From contig CM062811.1 of NCBI GenBank assembly GCA_031772625.1, positions 644,070,820 through 644,134,819 of the forward strand: a stretch of DNA of 64,000 bases, written 5' to 3'. The translations under genes and the position numbers were made by a program. The stretch comes from Pinus tabuliformis. Its lineage: Eukaryota; Streptophyta; Pinopsida; Pinales; Pinaceae. The first letter of the stretch is position 1. Every line of letters begins with the position of its first letter. Shown here in pieces: positions 12,680 through 24,929 of the stretch. The notes under the pieces are model-generated. The model had not been told where the DNA came from and made no database searches. It saw nothing but the letters and a program-made list of their open reading frames with translations.

Positions 12680-13763
12680 CATAGATAAGGTACTTAAAGA
12701 TCTACACAATGAAGAGAAGGTGGTCACTATGCAGGAGATACAATTATGTATAAGGTGATTAAGGTTGGATATTATTGGCCCACTCGATTCAAATATTTTC
12801 ACAATTATGTTTGAAAGTTCCCATATTTTTAGATATGCTTCGGTCCAGATCAAAAGTTAGTCACCCCACTGTTACCAGTAGTAGTTGAGGAACCATTCCA
12901 ACAGTGGGACCTAGATGTTATCGTAGAAATATTTCCACATTCATCAAAGAAACACCAATATATTTTGATAATGATATTATTTTACCTGATGAACAAAAGT
13001 AGTTCCCTTAATATAAGTAAACGACTAGGAAGTCAACCGCTTCTTAAAGCAGAATATTATAATGAGGTTTGGAATTCCAACGTCAATTGTCTTTGATAAT
13101 GCAACTTATTTTTCGTCATAGAAAATTTATGAATTCACATTAGAAAATGGGATTGTATTAAAGCATGCATCTAACTATTAGCCATAGGGAAATGGTTTAG
13201 TTGAATCTACAAATAAATTTTTTATCTGCCTAATCAAGATAACCATTTTCTCTAAGAAAAGGAACTAGCACAAAGCTTTGACAAATGCAGTAGGGGTTGA
13301 CCATGTAACTCCAAATCCTTCCCTTAAAACCTCAATATACTTTCTATTTTATGGTAAAGATGCTATCTTTCCCCCAAACCTATATCTCCCAACCTTGCAA
13401 CTCTCCAAAGAGTCCTAAGGTATACCTTTTCTTCTAGTTTAGAGCAGGATAGATACTTTAGTCAAACTTGAGAAAGAAAGGCTCAAAGCCAAAGAGGGAT
13501 TTTTCATCCTTCAAAATTGAGTTAAGTTCTGGTTCGATAAGGAATATGAAGGGGCTAAGAATTTTGATGTGGGTGACCTAGTATTGAAGTGGGATAAAGC
13601 CCATGAAGCAAAAGGCATACACATGAAGTTCCAACCTCTGTGGATTGGCCCTTTTACCATTGAGGAGAAACTCATTCATAATACCTTCAAGCTGAAATCC
13701 TTATATGGGAGGATGGACCCCCTTCCCATAAACGACCGAGATTTGAAACATTACTTTCAATAA
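12680..13763 (+). pseudogene. G integrase remnant
   Basis: A zinc-binding-type N-terminus (GGHYAG near 12717, then a GYYWPT motif near 12760) precedes a core segment with the plant gypsy pattern around 12880-13240. The C-terminal part is open for 64 codons at 13569-13763, with GDLVLKWDKAHEAKG and KFQPLWIGPFTIEEKL. That is the GPY/F-type tail of Ty3/gypsy integrases. It ends the coding region of G. Confidence 0.8.
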
Positions 13764-14388
13764 CAACTAAAGTTATGCTTCCTTTTTCCCCCCAACAAGT
13801 TGTGTTTCTTGTACGATTTGTCCTTTTCTTTTATTTTCATCAGTTTCATCCATATGTGTGTCATGTTAATCATATCATGTCTTGTTTTTTGTCTTGTTCA
13901 TTGTACATAAATAATACCTTGTGGGGAAAATGCATGGATCTAAAGGACTTTGTGGTGGAACAAAAGAGAAATGTGACAACCACAATTCTTCGCTATTTGT
14001 TTGTTCTTCTTCTTTGTTTTGGGAAGATGCCATAGGTTGACCTAAGCCTATATGGAAAATATGATACATCCAAAAGGAAAACCTTGAGGGAACCTATTAT
14101 ATTTTCATCTATGCTAGTATCCAAACTACTCAACTTGGCATTAATCTACATGTGTGTCAACACTTGTCCAGTCTAGTAGAGAAAGGGAAAGGTGAAAATA
14201 TAAAGCGAGCAAATCAATATTAGAGGTTATATAAATACTTCTCTGAAGGGGAAACATCCTCTTCTCTCAATAAGTCGAGATCCCTCTTCCTCCCATAAAA
14301 AATAATAAGTGTCAAATCATAGTCCTTTTAAATAAATAAATAAAGGGTTAAAGAAGAGAAAGGCTTCTTACGCAAGGAGGTGAATCAA

Positions 14389-14486
14389 GTGACTTCATTG
14401 GGGTACTATCTAGGCCTGCTGGAAGAGAAGCAATGTTTGTGAATCTAAAGTGACTTCGATGGGGTACTGTCCAGGCCAACTGGAAG
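14389..14486. repeat. Two-copy direct repeat, 37-bp unit, 61-bp period
   Basis: A 37-bp sequence starting GTGACTTC and ending CTGGAAG occurs at 14389-14425 and again at 14450-14486 with a handful of differences. It lies in the 3' non-coding part of G. Confidence 0.8.
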
Positions 14487-15189
14487 TGGAGAAACACCAG
14501 AGATTATAACTCACACTCTGAATATCATAAAATCCCCATGCATATTACCCTTTCCTGGACTAAAACAATTGTGACATAGCATATCTTTTGTGTGTTGAAC
14601 CAAATGGAAGAAAGTGTGTTACTATGTATATAACTAGGTTGAAAGGGGAAATTCAAGGTAATATAATTAGTGAACCAATACTTCCTGAAGGATTTACCCT
14701 TTAATTAAAACTTCATTCCTAAATAGAGAACCTAAAGCCTACCCATTGTGTCACCAATTTTTTTCGCCGCTACAACACCCTCCAAAATTTTCACTACATT
14801 CAAATTTTGGAGCCTAATTCACCATCATATCTAGTGTTTCCTAAGTCGTCAAGTATTGTTTCAAGTCATTCAATATGTTTCAAGTGTTCTTGTCATCCTT
14901 ATGTGTCATCACATTTATTACAACATCTCTAGTGCATTCTGTGGTCGTAACACCTTTGTTGTTTCAAAATGATACTTTTGGTCATTGTTGCACACACTTC
15001 ATTTGTTGTATTTGGGGAATGTATGTAAAGTGGCATTTTGATTTCTATCAATCATTTTCTAAGCTTGTCGAATTTTTATTGATGATTCAGTGTGTGTTGC
15101 ACATGATTTTATGTCTAAACTCATTATGTTTTCCCCTCATCCTATCCTCCAGACTTAGACAAATTTCGATTGCAAAATGAACCCATTAA

Positions 15190-15830
15190 GGCAAGGACTG
15201 CATGAGTGCATTCTAAATCCTTGATCAAGATTACTTCATTTTTGGAAGTTCACCCTACACCCTCTAAGAGTGCGTAGCACACTCCTTAAACATCTTTCCC
15301 CTTGTTCTGAATTTCACCTGTAGAAAACCCAAGTCTTCCTTTGAGCACACTCCTTCAACTCAAAGAATTTCACCCTCCTAGAGTGCATAAGCGCATCCTG
15401 AAGACTCAAAGATTTACCCTTTAGCCTTCATAAATGTTCCCTACACCCTCCTTGGCCTTTTGAACACATGAGTGCAATTTGAAGCCCTAAATCTTCATCC
15501 TTTATCCTTCGAAAATGTGCCATTCACTCTCCTTTTCCTTCCTAAGTTCATGGACACACCCCGAAGCCCTAAAGACTCTCCCTTCATCCTTTATCTATAC
15601 TCCATGCAACATCTTTGTCTCACTTGAGCACACAATGCACTTGGGAAGCTTGAAGCCTCACCTTTCCTCCTTCATACATGTGCCCTAGACCCTCCCTTTA
15701 ATGCCTCTCTCTCTTGAGCACGTGAGTGCATCTCGAAGCCTTGAAGCTTCTTCCATTCAACCCTTCATTTTTCAAAGTGTTCCCTTGCACCCAAAATCTA
15801 CACTTTCTCCTCCCAAGTGCATTGTCAAGC
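15190..15830. repeat. Degenerate tandem repeat, roughly 0.1-kb unit
   Basis: Five to seven diverged copies share the order: GAGCACA or GAGTGCAT, then GAAGCCCT or GAAGCCTTGAAG, then TTCATCCTTTAT or a similar string, then TGTxCCCTxCACCCTCC. The spacing is close to 90-110 bp. The composition is C- and T-rich and quite unlike the flanks. Such arrays are common in LTRs and 3' regions of large plant gypsy elements. Confidence 0.65.
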
Positions 15831-17100
15831 CACAAAGAGAAATTTGCATGAGAAATTTTAGACTAAGAGATTTTTAGGTTGATGGCTTCTTGTCATGTGT
15901 AATTGTAGTTACAGGTATTTCAAGAACGACATGGCAAACCTGGATGAATAATATCGGGCAAAGAAGGTAGATAAAGGAAGCATTAAGGATCCAAGAACAC
16001 ATTGAAGTATTGATGATCTAAGCACCTTGAAAACTCTATAATATAAAATATTCATTGGAGGGTGAAGACATCAACAATCAGAAGATGAATTTAGAGAAAA
16101 GTCACAAGTGGTAGCCATGCCACCCATTAAATAAAATCCATGTCATCAGTCACTATGAGTCCTAGTCATAAAAGATAGTGATTTGTCATGTCTCATTACA
16201 TGATGATGTGGAAGTTGTGATGTAATAATATAATCATTGTAAAGACAAATAAGTGGAAATCGAAGAGTCGTGTAGGGACAAAAGAGACAGGGAATTCCAA
16301 AAGACATGTAATACCAAGATTCATATGTAATTCCATAATTAATTTGGAAGTCCAAAGTTTGTAGAAGTTCAAAGGTCATTAGGAGTTGGAAATTCAAGAG
16401 TCATGAGGATGTAAAAGGTCATGCCTAAAGTTGTAAAAGGATCCTCATCACTCATGCAAGGGAATTTTAACCTTGGCTTCTCCCACAAGGCATTAGACAT
16501 ATAGAGTTAGTACTTTTGGGGAGAAAGTAGTGGCTCTAACGCTCCACTATTGGACCTAGTGATGTTCATTGTACTTATGTATGTTGGAACTTTTTCTTAA
16601 TACTTGAAGCCTTTTGGCCAACACATTTTCATACATGGATTGTTTTAAGACTACTCCTTGAATGTTTAAAATTCATGTTCTCTTTCACATGTAGTGAAGT
16701 AATTGAACTATTTCAGTGACTTTGATGCTTAAATTATTGGAAATTTGTTGTAATGATTGTAACGATCATCACATCTATGTGAACTATTTCGCTTGATGTT
16801 AGATGATCCTTTCTCATATCTGTGTGTCTCCATTAGGTTAATACTATTACTTCTCTTTTAGAGGATCACTTTACTTCCCCTCTGTAGTGAAAGAACCTTG
16901 ATACATCTACAATCAAACATTCACAAGGCACACTCTCTTGCTCATTCAAAAGAAAATGTGTGCTTCTCTCTCATGCTAACTGCTAAATCCAAGGCATATC
17001 TTTAAGTAAACGATAGCCAAGCCGCATTCCAGATGGGAATCCTACATCAAATAGTGTGAGGTGTAATTGGGACCTCATATCGGGGAGATCCCATGTATGT

Positions 17101-19354
17101 TGGTGGTATCCAACATCATCGCCACTCGCTCAAGAAGATCGTGTTACCTCAGGTAGTTGCAGTCTCAAGGAGGAAGGTTGTGGAAGTTTGAAGGCCTCTT
17201 TCAAATTTTTGAGAGGGTCAAGTTAGCCTAGATTGAAGGAAAAATATCTTGATGGATTGCATCCCCTAGAATACCAGTCGAGATCAAGGATGTCACGATC
17301 TATGGATTGCCATGCCCTAGTTATGGCATGATTCATTTGTGCATAACCTCAATATATGGTCCCAGAAATTGTACGTTTAAACTTGCTAGATCTCGGTGCA
17401 TGGAGGAAGGCATGACATGTCTCTCAAGGAGGATGTTATTGTTCGTCTAAAAGCTATATCTCTGTAATTTTGAAAGGATTGTTGAAGCCTTGATCTGCTG
17501 GTTAAGAAATCACATAATGACTTGTGTGAGTGTGGATTAGAGGCCATTTTTTCCTCAAGCAACAAAATAGAAGTACAGAGGTCTCTTAGACTGAAATCTC
17601 ATATATGCATACTTCTAGTGAGACTATAGAGCTAACCTCTAGTGGTTGATCAAGGTAAAAATTAGTTGGATAGAGAAGAGGGTTATGACAAGAAAACAAG
17701 AACAAGGTTTCAACATGAAAGATATTTTTGCAGCAGATGAGGAAGAAAGGGTTTTCCTAAAGGAATTAGGACTACAGAATTGAAGCCCTAGTTATGGTAG
17801 TTATTTGTGCACATAATCAACCTTAGATTCTATATTTAGGGTGAGTATTGTAGCACGTTCCTATGCAATGAAGAGAGTTTTGAGTCCGTAAAAAGCATAA
17901 TAAATGTAACTCTAAGATAGGCTCACATTTCTCAATAATATTACATAGGTTTATAGGTGGAAAAGAACAAAATGGGAGGCTAGATGTGCAAGAGAAAAAG
18001 TATTGAAATTGTGGTTGATTTTTCATATATTATTAGCAACAATGATTTGGTACCTAGATATGTGTAATGTGAGGGTTTTTTGTTGTGTTTTGCAGGTACA
18101 AGGAAGCCCTAGATAGGATTGAATGGTGCAGGCTCATATATGAGATTTTTAAGAGGGTAAGCTTGAAGAATCTCTTTGTAAAGTGAGTGCAAGAGTTGGT
18201 TCATTATTGTGGGGGAATATTTTTGAAAACCCTAAGGATAGTGAAGAAATGGACATTCACTATCAAGTGGGTTGTGCTAGTAATCTTGGAGCACCTAATT
18301 CATTATTGAAAAGCAGTTTGATTGGTGTCGTAAGGATTGTCATTTTGATGCAACAATAGGACAATTAGTTGGTTGTGTACTTTGGAAAGATGAGAATAGT
18401 AGCTAGAGGGAAAAATTATTTGAGTCTATGAAGCTACATTGACTGATAGAGACTAATGAAAGGTTAGCCAAGTTTTGTTCAAGGTTGATTGGACAATATA
18501 TTGGCTAACCTTGTACTATGATAATCGACCAGCTAAAGGAACTGTGTGATGGTCTATCATCAAGGAAGGAAGCAATGCAGTGAAGGAAGTAGTGATGGAC
18601 ACAATTCTGGATGCAGTAGGTGAAGACCTCAAGTGCAGGATCATATATTATTAGGAGGAAAATTTGGAGCCCTACTTCAAGAAGTTTCAAGATGAGAAAA
18701 CTCAATGATAAGAGGGTTGGTTGAGGAAGCTACAACAATAACATGTAGCTTATGTAAGGGAAGTATGAGTACTTCCGAAACAAGATAAGGCTTGTTGATG
18801 CACTCTCCTTATTTGAGAGGGAGTGAGCATGGATTTCTTCTCTCAAGTTGAGAGGGAGTAAAATTTGAAACTAGTTCTCCTTGTGTTAGGTACTGTGACG
18901 GATTAGGATTGATATCCTAAGTAAAGTACATGGAAATGGATAAGGAGAATGGTGGATTGGATAAGCATATTGGACAAAAATTCTTGAGTCATGTACTATG
19001 ATGGATTACGATGGAGATCCTAAGTCAAGTACATGGACTTGGATAAAGAATGGCCCAATGGACATTAATTTCCTTGAGGGAAATGGTTTGGTGGAGGACA
19101 TACTCTGGGTATCCTAGGTGGAGTGTGTACCTCAGAGACATGGTGTGGTGTCCCATGGAATGCCTTCCAAAATTGTGATTTGATCTTGTGGATAGATAGA
19201 GTGTACCTGTCAAGGCCTTAGTAATGTGACAATGTTGGCTATGATGATACTATCATCATTGATGCTTATCAATCTAGATCCCTTCTTATGTGAATATTTC
19301 AACTTGAGATAGACTTGTTGAGTCATTATGAATACCTCCCTAGTTAAGAGGGAG
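17101..19354 (+). other. Weakly characterised stretch, probably the internal region of LTR element D
   Basis: No recognisable gag or pol. A splice-acceptor-like TGTTTTGCAG lies near 18090. A segment at 18450-18705 reads coding-like in one frame (VLFKVDWTIYW, KEVVMDTILDAVGEDL) but is not intact and matches no family I know. GAGAGGGAG purine runs occur near 18817 and 18850, and AAGAGGGAG sits directly before LTR D at 19346-19354. That suggests this is the 3' internal part of D. I found no 5' LTR for it. Confidence 0.4.
18890..19053. repeat. Two-copy direct repeat, about 60-bp unit, 103-bp period
   Basis: GTACTxTGAyGGATT followed by ATCCTAAGT, AAGTACATGG and GGATAA occurs at 18890-18952 and 18993-19053. 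It is non-coding and lies just upstream of the purine tract of LTR D. Confidence 0.75.
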
Positions 19355-20389
19355 TGTTGGAAAAGTAACTAGGTTCGGTCTTCATAATTATATTTGTACT
19401 TGTAACTAAAGCAAAAAGAAGAAAAATATTTATATTATTATTTCTTTAGTTAAGCATGTTCTTCATGCTTCTAGGTTTTGATTGAGTCAAAGAATTAAAT
19501 TTGAGTCAAAGTCCATTTGGACTCTTTGTAAGAAAAAGAAAAAGAAAAATATTTTTTGTTAAAAAAGAGTCAAATTTACCTCCATAAGACCAAGTCAACC
19601 CTCCAGATGGTTAGGTCGACCTATTGAACACATGCGACCCTTCATAGTGACAAATGACTATTTATTGGTGTGAATCCTCCACCAAAATAGATGAATTTCG
19701 TAGTTTTTTAGAAGTAAGATATGTGATTTTTTGAGGGAGGATTTGCAAGTTTCTTTGGAGCCGAACATGTGAGTTTTATTTGTCATATAATCTAGGGAAA
19801 TATGTTAATTTCTAAGGTTAAAATAATATGAAGCTCCTGATATTTCAAGTCTATAATAGATATGCAAATAACATGGGTTATTCTCGAGCACCTTGATGAG
19901 CTAAACAAGAACTACTTCCATAATGAAATGCAAGTTAAATAGGGATAGTAATGTGTGTCATAAAATAACTGTAATAATTGTTTTATGCGATCTAGAGAAG
20001 ACTCATGAGGTCTACGGATTACAAGATATAGGGAGGACATATTTTTTTGTGAGAAAAAAGCATCTAAAGGGTAGGTTTGAGATAATGATTGGTGGGTTGA
20101 CTTGGGGATATTATGGAGTTATTTGTCTTGGTATTGGTCTTGAAAATCTCATTTGATATGATCCTATAAGAAGACAATTATTCGATTTTCCCCAACAATG
20201 GAGTTTTTCCCTGGCACTGAGCCTATATCTTGTGTCTATTGTCTCTTGTGATATTCATGCTTATATTTAAGTAATTTTTGGATGAAGAAAAAGAAAACAA
20301 AGAATTTAATAAGAAGCCAACAAAATTCACAAGTAATGATCAAGTAAGGAAAATCAACCTTCATCTACAATTTCCTTGATTTTCCAACA
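19355..20389 (+). repeat. Copia-type LTR D
   Basis: About 1035 bp. It opens with TGTTGGAAAAG directly after the purine tract and ends in CCAACA. The next bases (20390-20437) are tandem-array sequence, matching 54320-54362 and 60705-60755, so the LTR lies in the array. The start resembles LTR E at 63335 (shared ATGTTCTTCATGCTTCTAG), but the two are too diverged to be a pair. It reads as the 3' LTR of an element lying to the left, or as a remnant. Confidence 0.7.
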
Positions 20390-20437
20390 ATGTGTATGAA
20401 TTGTTAAACAAATATATACTTTCACAATCATTGTAGT
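20390..20437 (-). repeat. Fragment of the LARD-like array (left of copia-C)
   Basis: These bases match the array unit immediately left of the point where 48265 resumes, for example AAACAAATATxTACTT, seen also near 54332 and 60725. GTAGT (20433-20437) and ATAGT (48260-48264) look like the target duplication of copia-C. Confidence 0.75.
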
Positions 20438-20739
20438 CTTAGAAATTTGATATAAATTGCAACTGCTCAATATTTAAACCTGAAAACAAGAGACACAATT
20501 CTACTCTACTGATCTACAAAATCAAAATCACAATTTATAACAACATGCATAAACATGCATTAAGAAAAGCCACAAATACGCAGTGATTTATAGGGGAACC
20601 CAACTGGTAACAACCCCTCAAGTCTCTTTGCATTAATTAAATTAATAGAAAAACTATTACAATTGCATGCTCAGGCTCTGAGCACAACCTGCAAAAGAAT
20701 AATTGTTCTCTTTGCTTAATGACAAACTATGGCCAACAT
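20438..20739 (-). repeat. Copia-C 3' LTR, left part
   Basis: Aligns with 47402-47695 (shared ACAAGAGACACAATTCTA and TCTTTGCATTAAT) and stops exactly where LTR F starts. The rest of this LTR resumes at 42658. Confidence 0.88.
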
Positions 20740-21778
20740 TGTTATAGATCCATTTTGGCACATCAATTCCCAACATCTAGATTAGTGTTTTAGGGCTCAT
20801 CAAACCCTAATTTTAGTTGCTTCATGCCCTAAACAAGTCACCCCTTTGAATGCCTCCTTCCCAAAAAGTTTCATGACTTGAAGACATCTAGAAATAGCCT
20901 CTAGAGGGTCCAGCGTAGGTAATCCCTTGTAAAGGTGCACTACAGAGCAATTGAGTCCATTGCCAAGGTGCTCTGTAGAGCACTTAGGCTTCCTTTCACT
21001 TGCGCTGGGCGAGAATGAGCGAAATTCACATAGGGTTTGGAGAATATTCTTATCTTTTAAATCATCTAGAAGGTTCCCTCACTTATCAACTCCTATGAGC
21101 TCGAAAATGGATGAGGAATGAGTTAAGGTGCATCCTATCCTCTCATCCCTTCCTCCATGGAACTAATTCTAAGTATGGAATGCCATTCAATGCCACCATT
21201 TATGACAAAACCTCCTTCATCTTCCTATAAATTTATCATTCATCTAAGTGATCAGGGGTTGGATTATGTTGAATGGTAAGGAGATAATGCTGCTATGAGA
21301 CTTGGCTTTGAAGCAAGTATTGTAATGCTACAAGTTTGTCATGCTTTTGATGTGACGTGGATGGGATCCAAGCTGGAGGAATGGATTTGAATCAGACACC
21401 AATGGTTGTAATTCCTTCTTCTATCTAATAAAGTGTTTGAACCTTTTTCCCATATGTTTGTATTGTTTCATAATGCTTATATGTGTGAATTGTATATGAT
21501 TCCTTTCACTTATATTCAATAGATCATGTGCTTTGATTGGTTCTTTGTTTTCTGTTGTGTTTACAGGGTACTTCTCAAGCGTATTAAGTATGGGAAGGAG
21601 TGACAGGATCAATACAAGGGAGACAAGAGGAAAGTGGAACTACAAGTAGGTATTATTATCTTCTCATCTTATCTATTGCTTATAGGAAAAGTCTAAAACA
21701 CTTTAAATTGTTGTTCTAGATACAACTACTTATCTAGGGAATTAGTATTTATCCGTAGATACCAAATTCTCCAAAACA
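20740..21778 (+). repeat. F 5' LTR
   Basis: Opens with TGTTA and ends in CA near 21778. A TATA box (TATAAA at 21226-21231) lies mid-LTR. Further down, TGTTGTGTTTACAG near 21552-21567 looks like a splice acceptor; both features are kept in the 3' LTR. AGCGACCATACTAGGGAA follows and may be the primer site. Confidence 0.9.
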
Positions 21779-23151
21779 AATTAGCGACCATACTAGGGAA
21801 ATATCCTCTTTCCTAGTAGCTTATCCACCTCCTAAGACATCCTTGCAGACCTTATTTGTGTTCATATATTGTAATTCAGCTCTTTACATTGAAAAATTGG
21901 TGAAAACTGTGTCAAATTGCCTCTTGAAATGGCTTACTGTCACCAACGTAGGCTTGTGAGGGACACAGTGCACTGCATAGCACCCTTGGCTTAGGGACAG
22001 TGCTCTGAAGTTCACTGTCTCCCACTCTGGGTTGCGCTGATCCCCATAGGTTCAGTTTCCCACCTTTGGAAAGTGTATTTGCAAACTTTTCTCTGTTTGT
22101 TTGTTTTTTGATTGATCAATGAATGTTATGTCTCAGAAAATAAGTTTCTATCTCTTGGTCTAGTCCAACTTTGATTTGATTGATTAATGTTTCTTAATTT
22201 TTTCTTTGTCATTATCGATCAATATTCAAAGTTAGAATATAGTTGATTAGTCTTCATTTGAAAGAAAGTGTCGTAAAGTCTTCTCTTCCTTTGAATTAGA
22301 ACTGTCGTAAAAATCTTCATTCTTATGAAAGATTGATTGATTGTATGCGCATATTTCCTTTTGTTCATATTCACATTAAGGAAATCGAAAAGAAATACAT
22401 GCATGTTGCATTGAAAAAGTTTGTGTGTGTTCATAGGAATAGTGTAGGGAAATTGTATTAGATTGTGCTCTTTGCTCTTTGATCGAAAGAAATCTGATTG
22501 CTCTATCCCTAAGTAGCTAGGATTTTCATCGTTAAATTGAATGGAAAGAATGCTTATCATGATAGTTGTATTCCCAAGAATTTCAGAATACATCACGTGG
22601 TGAACTTGAAAACAAATTCCTAAGCAAGATAAACTTAAAATTAACATCAATTTACTTAATGGAGCATTTTCATTAACGAGAAAATTCAGTGGTTCTATGC
22701 TAGAGACGTGTTTTGGCGTTGTAAAACAAAGCAGTTTTCGCTAACTTGTCTGCAATACATCCCAAGTGTGATACCTCATTCCACGTACGTGAGTATATCA
22801 TAGCACGTCCACGTACCTTCGGGTATATAGGGCAGTGTTACGATACGTAAACTATATGGGAATGCTCTCACTATGCAGTTTTGCATTAGAAAGCGCTTAT
22901 ACGGGCTGGGCCTCCACGTACCTTCGGGTATATATGGGAGGATGACTCTAGGCTTCTATTCATCCTTAAGTAACCGAGTCGACCACCTTATACACTTTGA
23001 TACACCGAACAAAACATTCGGGGAGATTGCATGCCCGTACTTCTTGGTTCGCCAGGAGGTATTTTGCAGTTCACAGTTGCTTGGTAAACCTTTTGCCTAG
23101 TATACCCCTTTTTGTTTATTTCTTTTTTGATAATAAAATTAGTCAGCAATC
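21779..23151 (+). other. F leader with a short direct repeat
   Basis: A 1.4-kb non-coding leader between LTR and gag. TCCACGTACCTTCGGGTATA occurs at 22808-22827 and again at 22913-22932, 105 bp apart, and a looser copy begins near 22774. The minus-strand open frame at 22219-22650 has no recognisable motif and is likely chance. Confidence 0.6.
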
Positions 23152-24920
23152 ATGGAGGAACATCGAACCTTACCTTTTCGTTCGTGGAGAACAGCGAGCA
23201 AACCTCCTTTTCCACCCGAAGCTACACCTATTTGGTCAAAGCGGTCTCGCTTAACTGAGTCCACTACATCAAGAACTCCTAGTTCTTCATCTGAATTACC
23301 TGAATCATCTATTCCAGTAAGTACTGAGACTCCAGTTACTGCAACCATTTCTGGTACATCTATTTCTGAAGGAGAAGTTTCACAATTACCTGAGGACATT
23401 AGCACTGATCCTAGTGAAATAGTAACTAAGGTTGTTCAAAAACAAGTTGATTCTCAACTTGAAGTTTCTCAACAAGAAATTACTTCTGAATTTGAATTAG
23501 TTCAACCAGAATTTAATTCAAAACCTATCACAGTTCAAAAAGAAGTTACATCTGAACCTGAAGTTGTTCAGGAACCTCTTTCTGAAACTGTTGTTCATTT
23601 ACCCGAACATTTGGACTTCGAATTTGAACATTCAACAATTGTTACTTTACCAGAAGAAAATCAACTGGTTACCCCTCAGACATTAATACCTATTGAAACT
23701 TCAACTTTATCAACACCAGAAATCTTTTACGGACTAGACAGTGAAGTTCTTCCACCAGGTTTAATTGCTATAGAGGAAGAATTGGAAGAAGATTCTACAC
23801 ATGGAACCCCATTCCACTTTGGAGTTGGGCTTTATCTTTACCCTCATACTCCTCATTTTACCGCTCTGTTTGATCCTGCTTATTTTCAAGTACTCGTCGA
23901 TTCTTTAGGACAACTTTTGGGTCAGTTAACTATGGTTGAACAACCATCAACATCCTAGACTGTATCATCTGATGCAGCTGCGAAGAATCTTCTGTTGCAA
24001 CCTCTTCGATGTTTTCTACCACACCTGAGTTGCACCTATATGGTGAATCGTCTGTCCTGGTTGGTTACCAATCTTTATCTGGAACCCACTCAGGGGTTGC
24101 TTCTACACCATGGTCATCACCCATGTCTTCAACCAGAATTCTACTTGGTTATTCTCTAATGGTAAATCAATAGTTTGATCCTGCATATCAATATCAAGCT
24201 GGACAATTTGGTCAACAAAGACCTATGTATCCATTAAATACTGAAATGCCACCATATGGAGAGTAATATGCTTATTCACCGTATCCTCCTTATTCCGGAG
24301 GACCGTCATATGGTAATATCCCGTAGTATTCAAGTCAACCTGGAATTAGAGTTTTTCAATGGAAACCAACAATGCTAGCTCAACCAAGGCTTGTGTATCC
24401 AACACAACCAATGCAAACTATGTCAACTATTCCTACTACACATGTTGTTACTACTGTACCATAGTCACAAGTTCAAACTGTTGTATCTCAACCGGTACAA
24501 ACTGGTCCTTCTACCTCACAACCATAAGTTTTGGGTCAAGAAGTTCAAGTTTCTCAGGTTGTTGTACAAGAACCACTTGTTTCCATGGTTCAACAACAAC
24601 CTCAAGTTAGTATACCCTTATCTGGATTGACCTAAGCTTACACTGGTATAGTTTATTCACAACTTGGCCAACCTTTCATTGATGGGCAAAAAAAACCATG
24701 AAATCAACAATAGTTGTACCAACAACAACAACATTTTATTCAACAACCGTGGCAGCCTCAATTTCAACAACCCCAATTCCAGCAATTCCAACCCCAATTT
24801 GGACTTGCCCAATAGGCTCAACCCAGGTTTGGACAATATCAATCTTACCAAGGTCCTAGTCAATAAGGCTTTGTAGGTTATGGACAATCACAAATTCAAG
24901 CTGGTTATCACCAACCACCT
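23152..24920 (+). pseudogene. F gag N-terminal region, low-complexity
   Basis: Starts with an ATG at 23152 and stays open for 268 codons. The product would be rich in Ser, Thr, Pro and Glu, with repeated QxEVxSEPE-like pieces. Downstream it turns into glutamine-, asparagine- and proline-rich text with CAACAA repeats around 24590-24830. Long disordered N-termini before the capsid are seen in some large plant gypsy gags. It continues, after an inserted segment, into the capsid part at 25985. Confidence 0.65.
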
Positions 24921-24929
24921 TGTTTCACA

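Larger units (their letters stand above)
7922..13763 (+). mobile_element. G: broken Ty3/gypsy (Tat-like) retrotransposon, coding core
   Basis: Gypsy-order coding region: gag, protease, an RNase H-like domain of aRNH type, reverse transcriptase, RNase H and integrase, all on the plus strand. RT before integrase places it in Ty3/gypsy; an extra RNase H domain is known from the Tat lineage. It is interrupted upstream by copia-1. True ends are not fixed: the 5' part lies left of 2187 and the 3' non-coding part and LTR somewhere in 13764-17100. It carries well over a dozen breaks and is a fossil. Confidence 0.85.
13764..17100 (+). other. Non-coding 3' region of G, probably including its 3' LTR
   Basis: No gene recognised. 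A purine run just before TGTGAC near 13967-13975 could mark the LTR start. A TATA-like TTATATAAATA lies at 14227-14237, a plausible LTR promoter in that reading. The region carries two repeat families (14389-14486 and 15190-15830). The text near 17060-17110, with GGTGGTATCCAACA, resembles an LTR end next to a primer-site-like sequence. No matching 5' LTR was found in 1-2186, so the LTR limits stay open. Confidence 0.4.

Noticed and set aside
22219-22650. 143-codon minus-strand frame in the F leader
   Set aside because: AT-rich text without domain pattern, antisense to the element. Chance is the simplest reading.
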